Assembly: GCA_016699895.1 (NCBI GenBank)
Contig: CP064991.1
Coordinates: 372,001-436,000, forward strand
DNA length: 64,000 nucleotides
Reading direction: 5' to 3'
Origin: Candidatus Saccharibacteria bacterium
Lineage (GTDB): Bacteria > Patescibacteriota > Saccharimonadia > Saccharimonadales > Saccharimonadaceae
The notes under the pieces were generated by a model. It was not told the origin of the DNA. It searched no databases and worked only from the letters and a program-made list of their open reading frames with translations. Every line of letters starts with the position of its first letter. Positions within the stretch are counted from its first letter, which is position 1. A program made the translations under genes and the position numbers. Shown here piece by piece: positions 56,484 to 64,000 of the stretch.

Positions 56484-57671
56484 ATGGAATCAAATTTTTT
56501 CAAAAACAATCGGGAACGACTAGGTGAACAATTACAGGGAGCACCAGCAATTTTTACGGCCTATACCGAAATGCAGCGATGCAGTGACGAATCGTGGCGT
56601 TTCGAGCAAGAGGCAAATTTCTGGTATCTATGCGGTATCGAAGAAGCCGATTGGCAATTAATGATCGATGGGGATCAATCTATCTTGATAGCACCAGACA
56701 TATCAATGGTCTCGCAAATCTTTAATGAACATATTTCAATGGAGATGGCGCAAGCTATCAGTGGTGTCGATAAAATAATATCTCATGATGAAGGAGTCAA
56801 GTATTTAGCTGATTTAGCCGAGAAACACAGCCAGATTTATACGGTTTTACCGAAAAATCAAATCGACCACGAATTTTGCTTGAATCCAGCGCAAGCAGTG
56901 CTGGCTAGTAAATTGAGAAAGCTTTTCAAAAAGGTGCAGGACGCGCGACCGATGCTTCATAAAATGCGGGCTATCAAACAAAAATCGGAAATCATGATGA
57001 TGCGACGTGCTATTAACCTGACTCGTGCGGCATTTGAAACGGTAAAAAATGAATTGCCAAACTATGCATTCGAATATCAGGCACAAGCTAGATTTAGTTT
57101 CGAGTTCGAACGAGCTGGGGCAGTCCATGCCTATGATCCTGTGATCGCCGGTGGCGCTAACGCCATAACGATGCACTATGTTTCAAATCGAGCAGGGCTA
57201 AAACAAGGAGAGCTAGTATTGATGGATGTCGGCGCTCGTTACGGCGGATATAGCGCCGACATTACGAGGACGTATGCTTTCGGCGAACCGACCAAACGTC
57301 AACGTGCGGTACATTTGGCCGTTAAACAGGCAAAAGATAGGATTATTGATTTAATCAAACCGGGTGCATCGGTGCGGGAATATCTCGAGAGCTCAGACGA
57401 AATTATGGGCGAAGCCCTGAAATCGTTAGACCTCTATCATAACGAAGATGATTTTAGGCGCTATTTTCCGCACGCTATTTCGCATGGTCTCGGCATCGAA
57501 GCACATGACCCACTGGGACAGCCAGAGGTTTTCCTATCTGGCATGGTATTGGCCGTAGAACCGGGCATCTATATACCAGAGGAAAATATCGGTGTTCGAC
57601 TAGAAGATAATGTCTTGGTAACAGAGTCTGGATATGATAATTTAGCCAGCCATTTATCAAGTGAGCTATAG
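56484..57671 (+). CDS. pepP: Xaa-Pro aminopeptidase, M24B family (395 aa)
   Basis: The N-terminal creatinase-like domain (about 1-150) is followed by the pita-bread metallopeptidase domain. The five metal ligands are seen in LMDVGARYGGYSADITRTY (two Asp), ISHGLGIEAHD (His), LAVEPGIY (Glu) and VRLEDNVLV (Glu). It removes N-terminal residues ahead of proline, which is useful for imported peptides. TATAAT (56471-56476) lies 7 nt before the ATG: leaderless. Confidence 0.94.
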   Translation: MESNFFKNNRERLGEQLQGAPAIFTAYTEMQRCSDESWRFEQEANFWYLCGIEEADWQLMIDGDQSILIAPDISMVSQIFNEHISMEMAQAISGVDKIISHDEGVKYLADLAEKHSQIYTVLPKNQIDHEFCLNPAQAVLASKLRKLFKKVQDARPMLHKMRAIKQKSEIMMMRRAINLTRAAFETVKNELPNYAFEYQAQARFSFEFERAGAVHAYDPVIAGGANAITMHYVSNRAGLKQGELVLMDVGARYGGYSADITRTYAFGEPTKRQRAVHLAVKQAKDRIIDLIKPGASVREYLESSDEIMGEALKSLDLYHNEDDFRRYFPHAISHGLGIEAHDPLGQPEVFLSGMVLAVEPGIYIPEENIGVRLEDNVLVTESGYDNLASHLSSEL

Positions 57672-57712
57672 ATTATTACCAAAAAGCAATTGATTATGGT
57701 AAAATTGTTGTA

Positions 57713-58087
57713 ATGAGAAGGTACGGATTGTTTTTTATCAGGTGGGCCCTCTGTTCGCTGGGGCTCTGGATATCGATACGCTTATTTGGCGAGGAAGTTA
57801 ATCAATCAGTAGGGGTTTCGATTGCTACCTTTTTGTTCGCTGGACTAATCTTTTCGTTTGTCAACTCTATTTTGCGGCCGATTATTACCATCTTGTCGCT
57901 GCCGTTTGTAATCGTTACCCTAGGGCTATTTATGTTGATCGTCAACGGATTCATGGTGTGGGTGACAATCGCGATAGCTCCGAACTTGCACATGGGATTC
58001 GGTGCAGCGATAATTAGCGGAATCGTCCTGAGTTTGGTAAACTATTTGGTGAGTGAAATTAACGAGTTTACCAACAAGGAGGCCTAG
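57713..58087 (+). CDS. YvlD/phage-holin-4_2-like membrane protein (124 aa)
   Basis: Four membrane helices span nearly the whole protein, with the FVNSILRPIITILSLPFVIVTLG pattern characteristic of the DUF/phage_holin_4_2 group that includes YvlD. Despite the family name these are ordinary chromosomal proteins of unknown function. TAAAAT (57700-57705) lies 7 nt before the ATG. The stop overlaps the GTG of secG by one base. Confidence 0.85.
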   Translation: MRRYGLFFIRWALCSLGLWISIRLFGEEVNQSVGVSIATFLFAGLIFSFVNSILRPIITILSLPFVIVTLGLFMLIVNGFMVWVTIAIAPNLHMGFGAAIISGIVLSLVNYLVSEINEFTNKEA

Positions 58088-58311
58088 TGGAACTGGATTC
58101 AACCCTTTCAGCTATAACGATCGTTAGCGCGGCGCTAACGGTGATACTAGTATTATTACAATCTCGCGGTGCTACGCTAGGTGCAGGTTTCGGCTCGAGT
58201 GGCGAGTTGTTTACCACCAGACGCGGTTTTGAAAAGAATCTATATGAAACAACTATCGTTACATCAGTCGTCTTTGTGCTGAGTATCGTAGTTGGTTTGA
58301 TAGTAGGCTAA
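58087..58311 (+). CDS. secG: Preprotein translocase subunit SecG (74 aa)
   Basis: Two membrane helices flank the conserved LLQSRGATLGAGFGSSGELFTTRRG loop, a SecG signature. SecG assists SecYE in export; the many secreted proteins here depend on that route. The GTG start overlaps the preceding stop, so it is coupled. The next gene starts 2 nt after its stop. Confidence 0.92.
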   Translation: MELDSTLSAITIVSAALTVILVLLQSRGATLGAGFGSSGELFTTRRGFEKNLYETTIVTSVVFVLSIVVGLIVG

Positions 58312-58313
58312 CC

Positions 58314-60173
58314 GTGTCCAAAAAAGACGACGTACCTCAAACTGATAGCGATGACACTGCTGTTGTCAAGAAAAAGCTGTCTCTCAAAAAACGTCTATCC
58401 AAATGGAAACCAACGCGTCGTAACCTAGATCGTAGTGAAAAGAAGCTCCTGCGCCATGCGGATAAATTTATTATCAGCCGCTGGGATAATTTGCGTGTAG
58501 TCCGCGAGCAAATTGCTGGTTGGTTGATCGTGATGGCTTGCCTGATCATCTTTGCCTTTATACAGATCGCGGTGTATAGTCGCAACAACTCGACATCAGC
58601 GCCAATTGGTGGCGGCACCTATGCCGAGGGTGTGGTGGGCAAAATCGACACCATTAGTCCTCTCTATGCAGCGACCGACCGGGAAAAAGCCGTTTCCAAA
58701 CTAGTTTATTCTGGGCTGTTCGAGTATGATCAACTCGGCAATTTACGTCCGGAACTAGCTAGCTCATACTCGATTTCGGATGACGGCAAAGTTTATACCG
58801 TTAAACTACGTCCCAATGTTCGCTGGTCGGACGGCACGGCTTTTGGGGCTGATGATGTCCTAGCCACCGTCAACTTGATGAAGAATGCCATTGTTGATTC
58901 GGTGTTAAATAGTAGCTGGAAGAGCGTCGAGGCCAAAAAGGTTAACGATCAGACTGTCGCCTTTACGCTAAAGAGTCCACTAGCATCATTTCCGTTTGCG
59001 TTGACCTTTGGGGTGTTGCCAAACCATATCATGAAAGAAGTCGCCCCAGCCACAGTGCGCAGTTTTTCGGTAGAGGATATCGATAAGATCGTCGGTACCG
59101 GGCCGTTTACATACAGTTCTAGCGAGGCATTAGCCAACGGATACAGAGTGATTCATTTTAGTGCCAACGAGAATTATTTTCGAGGAAAACCGCGTTTAGC
59201 AGTTTTGAATATCCAAACCTTTGAAAATTCAGACAAATTATTAGAGGGCTTCGAGACCAAAGAGGTCAATGCGGTCGCTGGTCTCAGCATTTCGTCGGCG
59301 GCAAAGTCGCTAGCGACCAAAAACAATCAGCTCGTCCAGAGTCCATTGGCTGACGGTGTGTTTGCTTTGTTTAATAACAGTCGACCTATCACTGGTGATC
59401 AAACGGTACGCGAGGCCCTGAGACTAGCGATTGATCGCGATGCGTTACGTAAACTCGTAGTCTTATCGGACGACGATACTACGGAAAAACTGGCTACACC
59501 TAACGCCCTGGAAACTCCGATGATTAGCCAATCGGTCAAGGGGCTCGATGCCTTGAAGCAGCCAGGCTATGACATCAAAGCTGCCGCGGAAAAACTGGAT
59601 GCGGCCGGATGGAAATTAAATGCAGATAAGAAACGCGAAAAAGATGGCACGGTGATGTCGCTCGAAATTGTCACGATCAAAGGTGCTGATTATGAACCAG
59701 CCGCCAAGAGCATAGCCGACGCATGGCGGAAACTAGGTATCGAGGTTAATCTGACATCGGCCGATCCGAGCAGTGCGCAGCAGAATTTCTTTGTGACGCG
59801 TAGTTACGATGTTTTGGTCTACCAGATACATCTGGGCGCCGATCCAGATGTCTATGCCTATTGGGGATCGTCGCAGGCGAACGCCTATGGATTGAATCTT
59901 GCCGATTACAAATCTACCATTAGCGACCTTGCTATGACCAATGCGCGTTCCCAGATGGATCAAACCAAGCGCGACGCTCGCTATATCGATTTTGCGAAAC
60001 GATGGATAGCCGACGCACCAGCCATCGCGCTCTATCAACCGAACTTTTATTATCTAAAAACTACCGATTCTCGTTCGATCAATGACAATCTCCAAATGGT
60101 CGATCCTACATCTAGGTTATCCGATGTCTCGTCCTGGACCGTCAAGTTCGGACAAGTCAAAAACACCCCATAG
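58314..60173 (+). CDS. Peptide-binding protein of ABC transporters, SBP family 5, membrane-anchored (619 aa)
   Basis: A long basic cytoplasmic N-terminus (about 1-70) and one transmembrane helix (about 71-92) anchor a solute-binding domain of the DppA/OppA family. Typical pieces are ISPLYAATDREKAVSKLVYSGLFEYD, LRPNVRWSDGTAFGADDV, VGTGPFTY and VREALRLAIDRDALRKLV. It probably captures peptides outside the cell. Anchoring by an uncleaved helix with a long cytoplasmic arm, rather than by a lipoprotein Cys, is unusual. No permease genes lie next to it. The start is GTG. Confidence 0.88.
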   Translation: MSKKDDVPQTDSDDTAVVKKKLSLKKRLSKWKPTRRNLDRSEKKLLRHADKFIISRWDNLRVVREQIAGWLIVMACLIIFAFIQIAVYSRNNSTSAPIGGGTYAEGVVGKIDTISPLYAATDREKAVSKLVYSGLFEYDQLGNLRPELASSYSISDDGKVYTVKLRPNVRWSDGTAFGADDVLATVNLMKNAIVDSVLNSSWKSVEAKKVNDQTVAFTLKSPLASFPFALTFGVLPNHIMKEVAPATVRSFSVEDIDKIVGTGPFTYSSSEALANGYRVIHFSANENYFRGKPRLAVLNIQTFENSDKLLEGFETKEVNAVAGLSISSAAKSLATKNNQLVQSPLADGVFALFNNSRPITGDQTVREALRLAIDRDALRKLVVLSDDDTTEKLATPNALETPMISQSVKGLDALKQPGYDIKAAAEKLDAAGWKLNADKKREKDGTVMSLEIVTIKGADYEPAAKSIADAWRKLGIEVNLTSADPSSAQQNFFVTRSYDVLVYQIHLGADPDVYAYWGSSQANAYGLNLADYKSTISDLAMTNARSQMDQTKRDARYIDFAKRWIADAPAIALYQPNFYYLKTTDSRSINDNLQMVDPTSRLSDVSSWTVKFGQVKNTP

Positions 60174-60202
60174 TATAATTTCAAGCTTATTTGCATAAAT
60201 AA

Positions 60203-60229
60203 AAAAATCGCCCCAGTTTTCTGGGGGCA
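60203..60229 (-). terminator. Terminator of the four-tRNA operon
   Basis: On the minus strand GCCCCCAG-AAAA-CTGGGGC is followed by GATTTTTTT. It stands just downstream of tRNA-Leu and may also stop transcripts from the opposite side. Confidence 0.8.
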
Positions 60230-60248
60230 ATAAACTCATAAAAATGTC

Positions 60249-60335
60249 TGGTGCGCGCGAGAGGACTTGAACCTCCACGTCATTGCTGACACTAGCACCT
60301 CAAGCTAGCCTGTCTACCAATTCCAGCACGCGCGC
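60249..60335 (-). tRNA. tRNA-Leu(GAG)
   Basis: The 87-nt class II tRNA has a long variable arm, acceptor GCGCGCG/CGCGCGC, anticodon loop TTGAGGT and encoded CCA. It is last in a four-tRNA array. Confidence 0.93.
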
Positions 60336-60342
60336 ATAACCA

Positions 60343-60418
60343 TGGTGGAGTATGCCGGATTTGAACCGGCCACCTCTTCGCTGCCAGCGAAGCGCTCTAC
60401 CAAATGAGCTAATACCCC
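60343..60418 (-). tRNA. tRNA-Ala(GGC)
   Basis: The 76-nt cloverleaf has acceptor GGGGTAT/ATACTCC with a G3-U70 wobble pair, the identity element read by AlaRS. The anticodon loop is CTGGCAG and CCA is encoded. Confidence 0.95.
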
Positions 60419-60438
60419 ATAAAATTAAAAAACAAATA

Positions 60439-60515
60439 TGGTGGGTTGTGAGGGATTCGAACCCCCGACCCTCTCGGTGTAAACGAGATGCTCTAGCCAA
60501 CTGAGCTAACAACCC
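60439..60515 (-). tRNA. tRNA-Val(TAC)
   Basis: The 77-nt cloverleaf has acceptor GGGTTGT/ACAACCC, anticodon loop TTTACAC, T-loop TTCGAAT and encoded CCA. Confidence 0.95.
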
Positions 60516-60529
60516 TGATTATTTGGTAC

Positions 60530-60606
60530 TGGTGGGTCTAGCAGGTCTCGAACCTGCGACCTCACGAATGTGAATCGTGCGCTCTAGCCAACTGAGCTAC
60601 AGACCC
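60530..60606 (-). tRNA. tRNA-Val(CAC)
   Basis: The 77-nt cloverleaf has acceptor GGGTCTG/TAGACCC, anticodon loop TTCACAT and encoded CCA. It is first in the array. Confidence 0.95.
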
Positions 60607-60615
60607 GACTGGATT

Positions 60616-60621
60616 ATTGTA
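60616..60621 (-). promoter_or_regulatory. -10 box of the four-tRNA array
   Basis: TACAAT on the minus strand lies 9 nt before the 5' end of tRNA-Val(CAC), between the array and the sod stop codon. Confidence 0.55.
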
Positions 60622-60626
60622 GCATA

Positions 60627-61223
60627 TCAGCGGACACTACTCAAATAGCGATTTTGAACCTCGGGCCAATTGACCACGTTCCACCACGATTTCACATAAT
60701 CACCGCGATTATATTTATAGTCTAGATAATAAGCATGCTCCCAAACATCTAGCCCCAGGATCGGCTCGCCGATTTCTAGCGGGACATCTTGATTTGGTGT
60801 CGTTACGATCGATAGGTCAGGGAGCAGCCAGCACCAACCGCTACCAAAAACGGCCAGACTCTTGGCTGAAAATTCATCGACAAAAGCTTGAAAAGAGCCA
60901 TATTTTTCGACCAGAGCTTCTTTTAATTGACCAGTCGGTTCGCCGTTGCCGTTAGGCGTTAGCCATTTCCAAAATCGCGAATGGTTATAGTGACCGCCAC
61001 CATGATTGCGAATAGCGTTACGGACGGATTCGGGCACCGATTCTAGATTGGCTAGTAGATTGGTTAATTCGCGTGTTTGTAGCTCCGGGACTTGTTCTAG
61101 GGCTTCATTTAGCTTATTGACGTAGGTTTGATGGTGATTATCATGATGTAGATGCATAATATCGCCGCTAATATATGTGCCGAGCGCATCGTAATCGTAG
61201 TCGAGATCTGGTAATTTGTACAT
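60627..61223 (-). CDS. sod: Fe/Mn superoxide dismutase (198 aa)
   Basis: Metal ligands are His26 (LHHDNHH), the His in GGHYNHSRFW, and Asp and His in GLDVWEHAYYLDYK. It turns superoxide into peroxide and oxygen, so this organism meets oxygen. The metal (Fe or Mn) cannot be told from the sequence with certainty. A TAGGAGG site precedes the ATG. The divergent gene is a glutaredoxin. Confidence 0.95.
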   Translation of the reverse strand: MYKLPDLDYDYDALGTYISGDIMHLHHDNHHQTYVNKLNEALEQVPELQTRELTNLLANLESVPESVRNAIRNHGGGHYNHSRFWKWLTPNGNGEPTGQLKEALVEKYGSFQAFVDEFSAKSLAVFGSGWCWLLPDLSIVTTPNQDVPLEIGEPILGLDVWEHAYYLDYKYNRGDYVKSWWNVVNWPEVQNRYLSSVR

Positions 61224-61353
61224 GTCTACCTCCTATTTAGTACATCTATTTTACACTATTCATGGACATAGCGCCATTTTTACTAAAACCACATACAATA
61301 CGAACAAAACACCATATCTAGCGCTCGTAGTAAAAACCGCAACGCTAAACCTA

Positions 61354-61383
61354 TTGACATGAGCACTTTCGGTGAGGTACAAT
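61354..61383 (+). promoter_or_regulatory. Promoter of the glutaredoxin gene
   Basis: TTGACA (61354-61359), an 18-bp spacer and TACAAT (61378-61383) are followed by a leader of about 28 nt and an AAGGGGG ribosome-binding site. This is one of the few consensus -35 boxes in the window. Confidence 0.7.
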
Positions 61384-61417
61384 AGAGTAACATTAATCAT
61401 CCAAAGGGGGAAATAAA

Positions 61418-61690
61418 ATGAGCGACAGCACAGATTCTAATGATGACAAGAAAGTTATCGTGTATAGCACCAACTGGTGTGCCTATTGTAAAATGGCAAA
61501 ACAGTATCTAGGCGGCAAAAACGTCGTCGTTGACGAGAAAAATATCGAGGAAGATCCCGAAGCTCACAAAGAGTTGATGGACAAAATCGGCGGTAATTTC
61601 CGCGGCGTACCGGTCATCGACATCGCCGGTACTATCGTGCTAGGTTTTGACCGTGCCAAGATCGACGCTGCTCTGAAGGCCACAGCCTAA
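61418..61690 (+). CDS. Glutaredoxin-like protein (90 aa)
   Basis: The thioredoxin-fold protein has the redox motif CAYC (STNWCAYC), the cis-Pro of GVPVIDI and a GF-D end (LGFDRAKIDAAL). It is close to the NrdH/mycoredoxin-like group that can reduce ribonucleotide reductase or mixed disulfides, possibly without glutathione. It lies next to sod and shares its oxidative-stress setting. Confidence 0.9.
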   Translation: MSDSTDSNDDKKVIVYSTNWCAYCKMAKQYLGGKNVVVDEKNIEEDPEAHKELMDKIGGNFRGVPVIDIAGTIVLGFDRAKIDAALKATA

Positions 61691-61713
61691 ATCTACTCAG
61701 AGAACGAGATACT

Positions 61714-62268
61714 ATGGCCGATAAAGAATCAATGGTGCTAGTTTATACTGGCGAAGGTAAAGGCAAAACGAGCGCCTCGGTAGGACTGCTCGGTCGTGCC
61801 CTCGGCGCCGGTAAAAAGGTAGCTTTCGTCCAATTCATCAAAGCCTGGACAGTGAGTGAACATCATTTTTTTGACGCCATCATGCCGGTATATAAAGACA
61901 CTTTTACGTTTCATAAAGGCGGCCGTGGGTTTTTCCACGCTGGTGATCAATCGGCCGAAAATGTGACCGATGATGAGCACCTAGCTGCCGCGCGCGACAC
62001 CTACAATTTAGCTCTCGGCGCGGCGAGCTCGGGTGATTATGATCTGGTGATTTGCGACGAGATCAACAATGCTGTTCATGACGGGCTGCTGACGATTGAC
62101 GATCTAAAGAGGCTGATCGAGCGACGTGCGCCCAGCACTAGCCTCTGCTTAACCGGTCGTAATTTCCCCGAGGAGCTACTAGGTATTGTCGACATCGCGA
62201 CAGAGATGAGAAAAATAAAGCATCATTATGACGATGGCTTTCTGGCGACCAAAGGTATCGACTACTAG
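61714..62268 (+). CDS. CobO/BtuR-like corrinoid adenosyltransferase (184 aa)
   Basis: TGEGKGKTSASVG is the P-loop variant of CobA/CobO/BtuR enzymes, which transfer adenosyl from ATP to cob(I)alamin. VAFVQFIKAW, DLVICDEINNAV and CLTGRNFPEELL are further family blocks. The length is normal and the ATP-binding residues are intact. No cobalamin synthesis or transport gene is near it, so it would have to act on scavenged corrinoid or have another role. Confidence 0.85.
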   Translation: MADKESMVLVYTGEGKGKTSASVGLLGRALGAGKKVAFVQFIKAWTVSEHHFFDAIMPVYKDTFTFHKGGRGFFHAGDQSAENVTDDEHLAAARDTYNLALGAASSGDYDLVICDEINNAVHDGLLTIDDLKRLIERRAPSTSLCLTGRNFPEELLGIVDIATEMRKIKHHYDDGFLATKGIDY

Positions 62269-62336
62269 CGCTTTTTCCCTATTTGTGCTATGATACTAAA
62301 CAAAGGAAGGCTCGATAAAGGGCTATTTTTATTGAA

Positions 62337-64000
62337 ATGAAATCTGATTACATCCGAAACATTGCGATTATCGCCCACGTCGACCACGGTAAAACGACGA
62401 TGGTGGACGGTCTATTGAAACAATCAAATACCTTTCGCGACAACCAAGCCGAAATGAATCAAGAATTGATCATGGATAGTGGCGACCAGGAACACGAGCG
62501 CGGCATCACGATTACGGCCAAACAGACTAGCATTTATCACGGCGATTACAAAATTAACATTATCGACACGCCAGGTCACGCTGATTTTTCGGGCGAAGTC
62601 GAGCGCACACTCAATATGGCCGACGGCGTGTTATTGATCGTCGACGCCCAAGAAGGCCCGATGCCGCAGACGAAATTTGTCCTCGGCAAAGCACTCGAAC
62701 TCGGTCTCAAACCAGTAGTCATTATCAACAAGATTGATAAGCCCGCCCGTCGGATTGACGAAGTCGAGGACGAGTTGGCTGACCTATTCCTAGAACTAGC
62801 GACTGATGATAGTCAATTGCATTACCCAGTCTATTACGCGATTGGTCGCGAGGGCAAAGCCTGGACTGCGGTGCCAAACAATCCGAGCGAGCATGCCGAC
62901 TTGACGCCGATTTTCGATGCGATTATCAACGATATTCCAGCGCCAACTGTCAATAGCGATGGCCCGTTGCAGCTGCTTGTGACGAGCTTGCAATACGATT
63001 CATTCCTCGGTAAATATGCCATCGGTCGTGTCACGAGAGGTCAAGCCAAGCGTGGACCAGTCGTGCTCATCAAACGTGACGGCACTGTGATGGCTACTAA
63101 AATCGAGAAAGTCTTTGGCTACCGTGGTCTCACTCGTGAGGAGATCGAAGTCGGTCAGACTGGCGATATTGTCGCTCTCGTCGGCGTCGGCGATGCTCAT
63201 ATCGGTGAGACGATTGCCGACAAGGACACCCCAGAGGCACTGCCGACTATCGAAATCGAAGCTCCGACGATCAGTATGTATCTCGGCCCGAACACCAGCC
63301 CGATGAAGGGCAAAGAAGGCGAGTTTACTACTAGTCGCCAGATCGGCGATCGATTGAAAAAGGAACTCGAAACCAACGTCAGCTTGCGCGTTGAGGACAA
63401 TGGTATCGGTTTTACGATTTCAGGTCGTGGTGAATTGCACCTCAGTGTGTTAATCGAGGCGATGCGCCGCGAAGGCTATGAATTTGAGGTTGGTCGTCCG
63501 CAAGTGGTTACTATTACCGAAGACGGTGTTGAAAAAGAGCCGGTCGAGGAACTCTATGTTGAGGTTGCGCCAGAATTTATCGGCGCTGTTAGCCAAGAGC
63601 TCGGTGCGCGTCGTGCCGAGATGCGCGGTCAGGAGCAGACTGGTAGCGGCACAGCGCGGATGGATTATATTTTACCAACTCGTGCATTGATCGGGCTACG
63701 TAACCTACTATTAACCGCCACCAAAGGTACGGTGATTATGAACAGCTTGCCGCACGGCTATCAACCGCTAGCTGGTAAGATGCCGCGCACTCGCAATGGC
63801 GCCCTGATTGCCTTTGAGGCTGGCACGACAACGCCGTATGCTCTGCAAGCAGCCGAAGCCCGCGGTGAGTTATATGTTGGTGCCGGTACCGCTGTGTATG
63901 CCGGTATGATCATCGGTCTCAATCGCCGCGGCGAGGATATGGAAATCAACGTTTGCAAAGCCAAGCAGTTAACCAACATGCGTTCTAGTAGTAGTGACGG
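62337..64000 (+). CDS. typA: GTP-binding protein TypA/BipA (3' end beyond the window)
   Basis: The frame runs from ATG 62337 to the window end (554 codons, no stop). G motifs are [26 protein letters not shown] and NKIDKPARR. Domain II, the EF-G-like domains and the TypA-specific C-terminus ([15 protein letters not shown]-type [16 protein letters not shown] at the edge) follow. Some 40-60 residues are probably missing. TypA is a ribosome-associated translational GTPase used in stress and low temperature. A TATGAT box (62289-62294) gives a leader of about 37 nt. Confidence 0.95.
   Translation, partial: MKSDYIRNIAIIAHVDHGKTTMVDGLLKQSNTFRDNQAEMNQELIMDSGDQEHERGITITAKQTSIYHGDYKINIIDTPGHADFSGEVERTLNMADGVLLIVDAQEGPMPQTKFVLGKALELGLKPVVIINKIDKPARRIDEVEDELADLFLELATDDSQLHYPVYYAIGREGKAWTAVPNNPSEHADLTPIFDAIINDIPAPTVNSDGPLQLLVTSLQYDSFLGKYAIGRVTRGQAKRGPVVLIKRDGTVMATKIEKVFGYRGLTREEIEVGQTGDIVALVGVGDAHIGETIADKDTPEALPTIEIEAPTISMYLGPNTSPMKGKEGEFTTSRQIGDRLKKELETNVSLRVEDNGIGFTISGRGELHLSVLIEAMRREGYEFEVGRPQVVTITEDGVEKEPVEELYVEVAPEFIGAVSQELGARRAEMRGQEQTGSGTARMDYILPTRALIGLRNLLLTATKGTVIMNSLPHGYQPLAGKMPRTRNGALIAFEAGTTTPYALQAAEARGELYVGAGTAVYAGMIIGLNRRGEDMEINVCKAKQLTNMRSSSSD

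Noticed and set aside
57713..58087. Prophage holin
   Set aside because: The family name is misleading; no other phage genes are near and YvlD-like proteins are ordinary chromosomal membrane proteins.
60300..60512. 70-aa minus-strand ORF
   Set aside because: It lies across tRNA-Leu, tRNA-Ala and tRNA-Val genes.

Overview
The window looks like a compact chromosomal segment of a Candidatus Saccharibacteria (TM7, Patescibacteria/CPR) genome, or a close relative. This is an inference from the gene set: short versions of AlaRS and UvrC, a tandem pair of DUF348/G5 envelope enzymes, an N-terminal [16 protein letters not shown] protein, glycolysis enzymes without biosynthetic operons, and very dense gene packing with overlapping starts and stops. 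The standard code is used, with TGA as a stop. No rRNA, CRISPR array, integrase or transposase gene was found.

Layout. 1-2.8 kb is an accessory edge: a broken membrane-anchored surface protein on the minus strand, then a strikingly GC-rich, actinobacterial-looking secreted repeat protein. 2.8-12.6 kb holds two tRNA-Pro genes, yebC, a membrane-anchored HNH nuclease, an MBL hydrolase, aspS, a CNNM/CBS protein, a cupredoxin plus copper ATPase pair, tRNA-Lys, tRNA-Arg, folD and a lone receiver protein. 12.6-15.4 kb has tRNA-Glu, pyruvate kinase and PGK. 15.46-16.23 kb is a GC-rich island with two paralogous small genes, flanked by 19-bp inverted repeats. 16.3-24.3 kb has recG, a putative Zn-PLC/P1-like hydrolase, tyrS, tpiA, an acidic tail-anchored protein and uvrD/pcrA. 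24.3-32.7 kb is the envelope and tRNA cluster: two DUF348-G5 proteins, rsmA/ksgA, metG, tatD, a cysteine desulfurase, a YdcF-like protein and mnmA. It resembles the metG-tatD-yabE/rpfB-ksgA neighbourhood of Firmicutes and Actinobacteria. 32.7-43.5 kb has alaS, an FtsA-like protein, a large membrane protein, ruvX, mltG, a LysM-CHAP hydrolase, obg and exonuclease I. 43.5-47.8 kb is a two-gene surface or tail-fibre-like module (collagen/FN3 protein and LamG protein). 47.9-64 kb has uvrA, DedA, L25, an ABC exporter, an SDR, uvrC, an M24 peptidase, a YvlD-like protein, secG, a peptide-binding protein, four tRNAs, superoxide dismutase, glutaredoxin, a CobO-like protein and a partial typA/bipA.

The genes cover lower glycolysis, tRNA charging and s2U modification, nucleotide excision repair (uvrA, uvrC, uvrD), recombination, peptidoglycan remodelling and defence against copper and oxygen. 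The nuclease, the peptide-binding protein and the surface proteins fit a scavenging, host-attached life.

The main genome-wide signal is transcriptional. About 20 protein genes have a TANNNT -10 box ending only 6-9 nt before their start codon and no ribosome-binding site, which predicts leaderless mRNAs. A smaller set, including the GC-rich foreign genes, carries clear Shine-Dalgarno sites.
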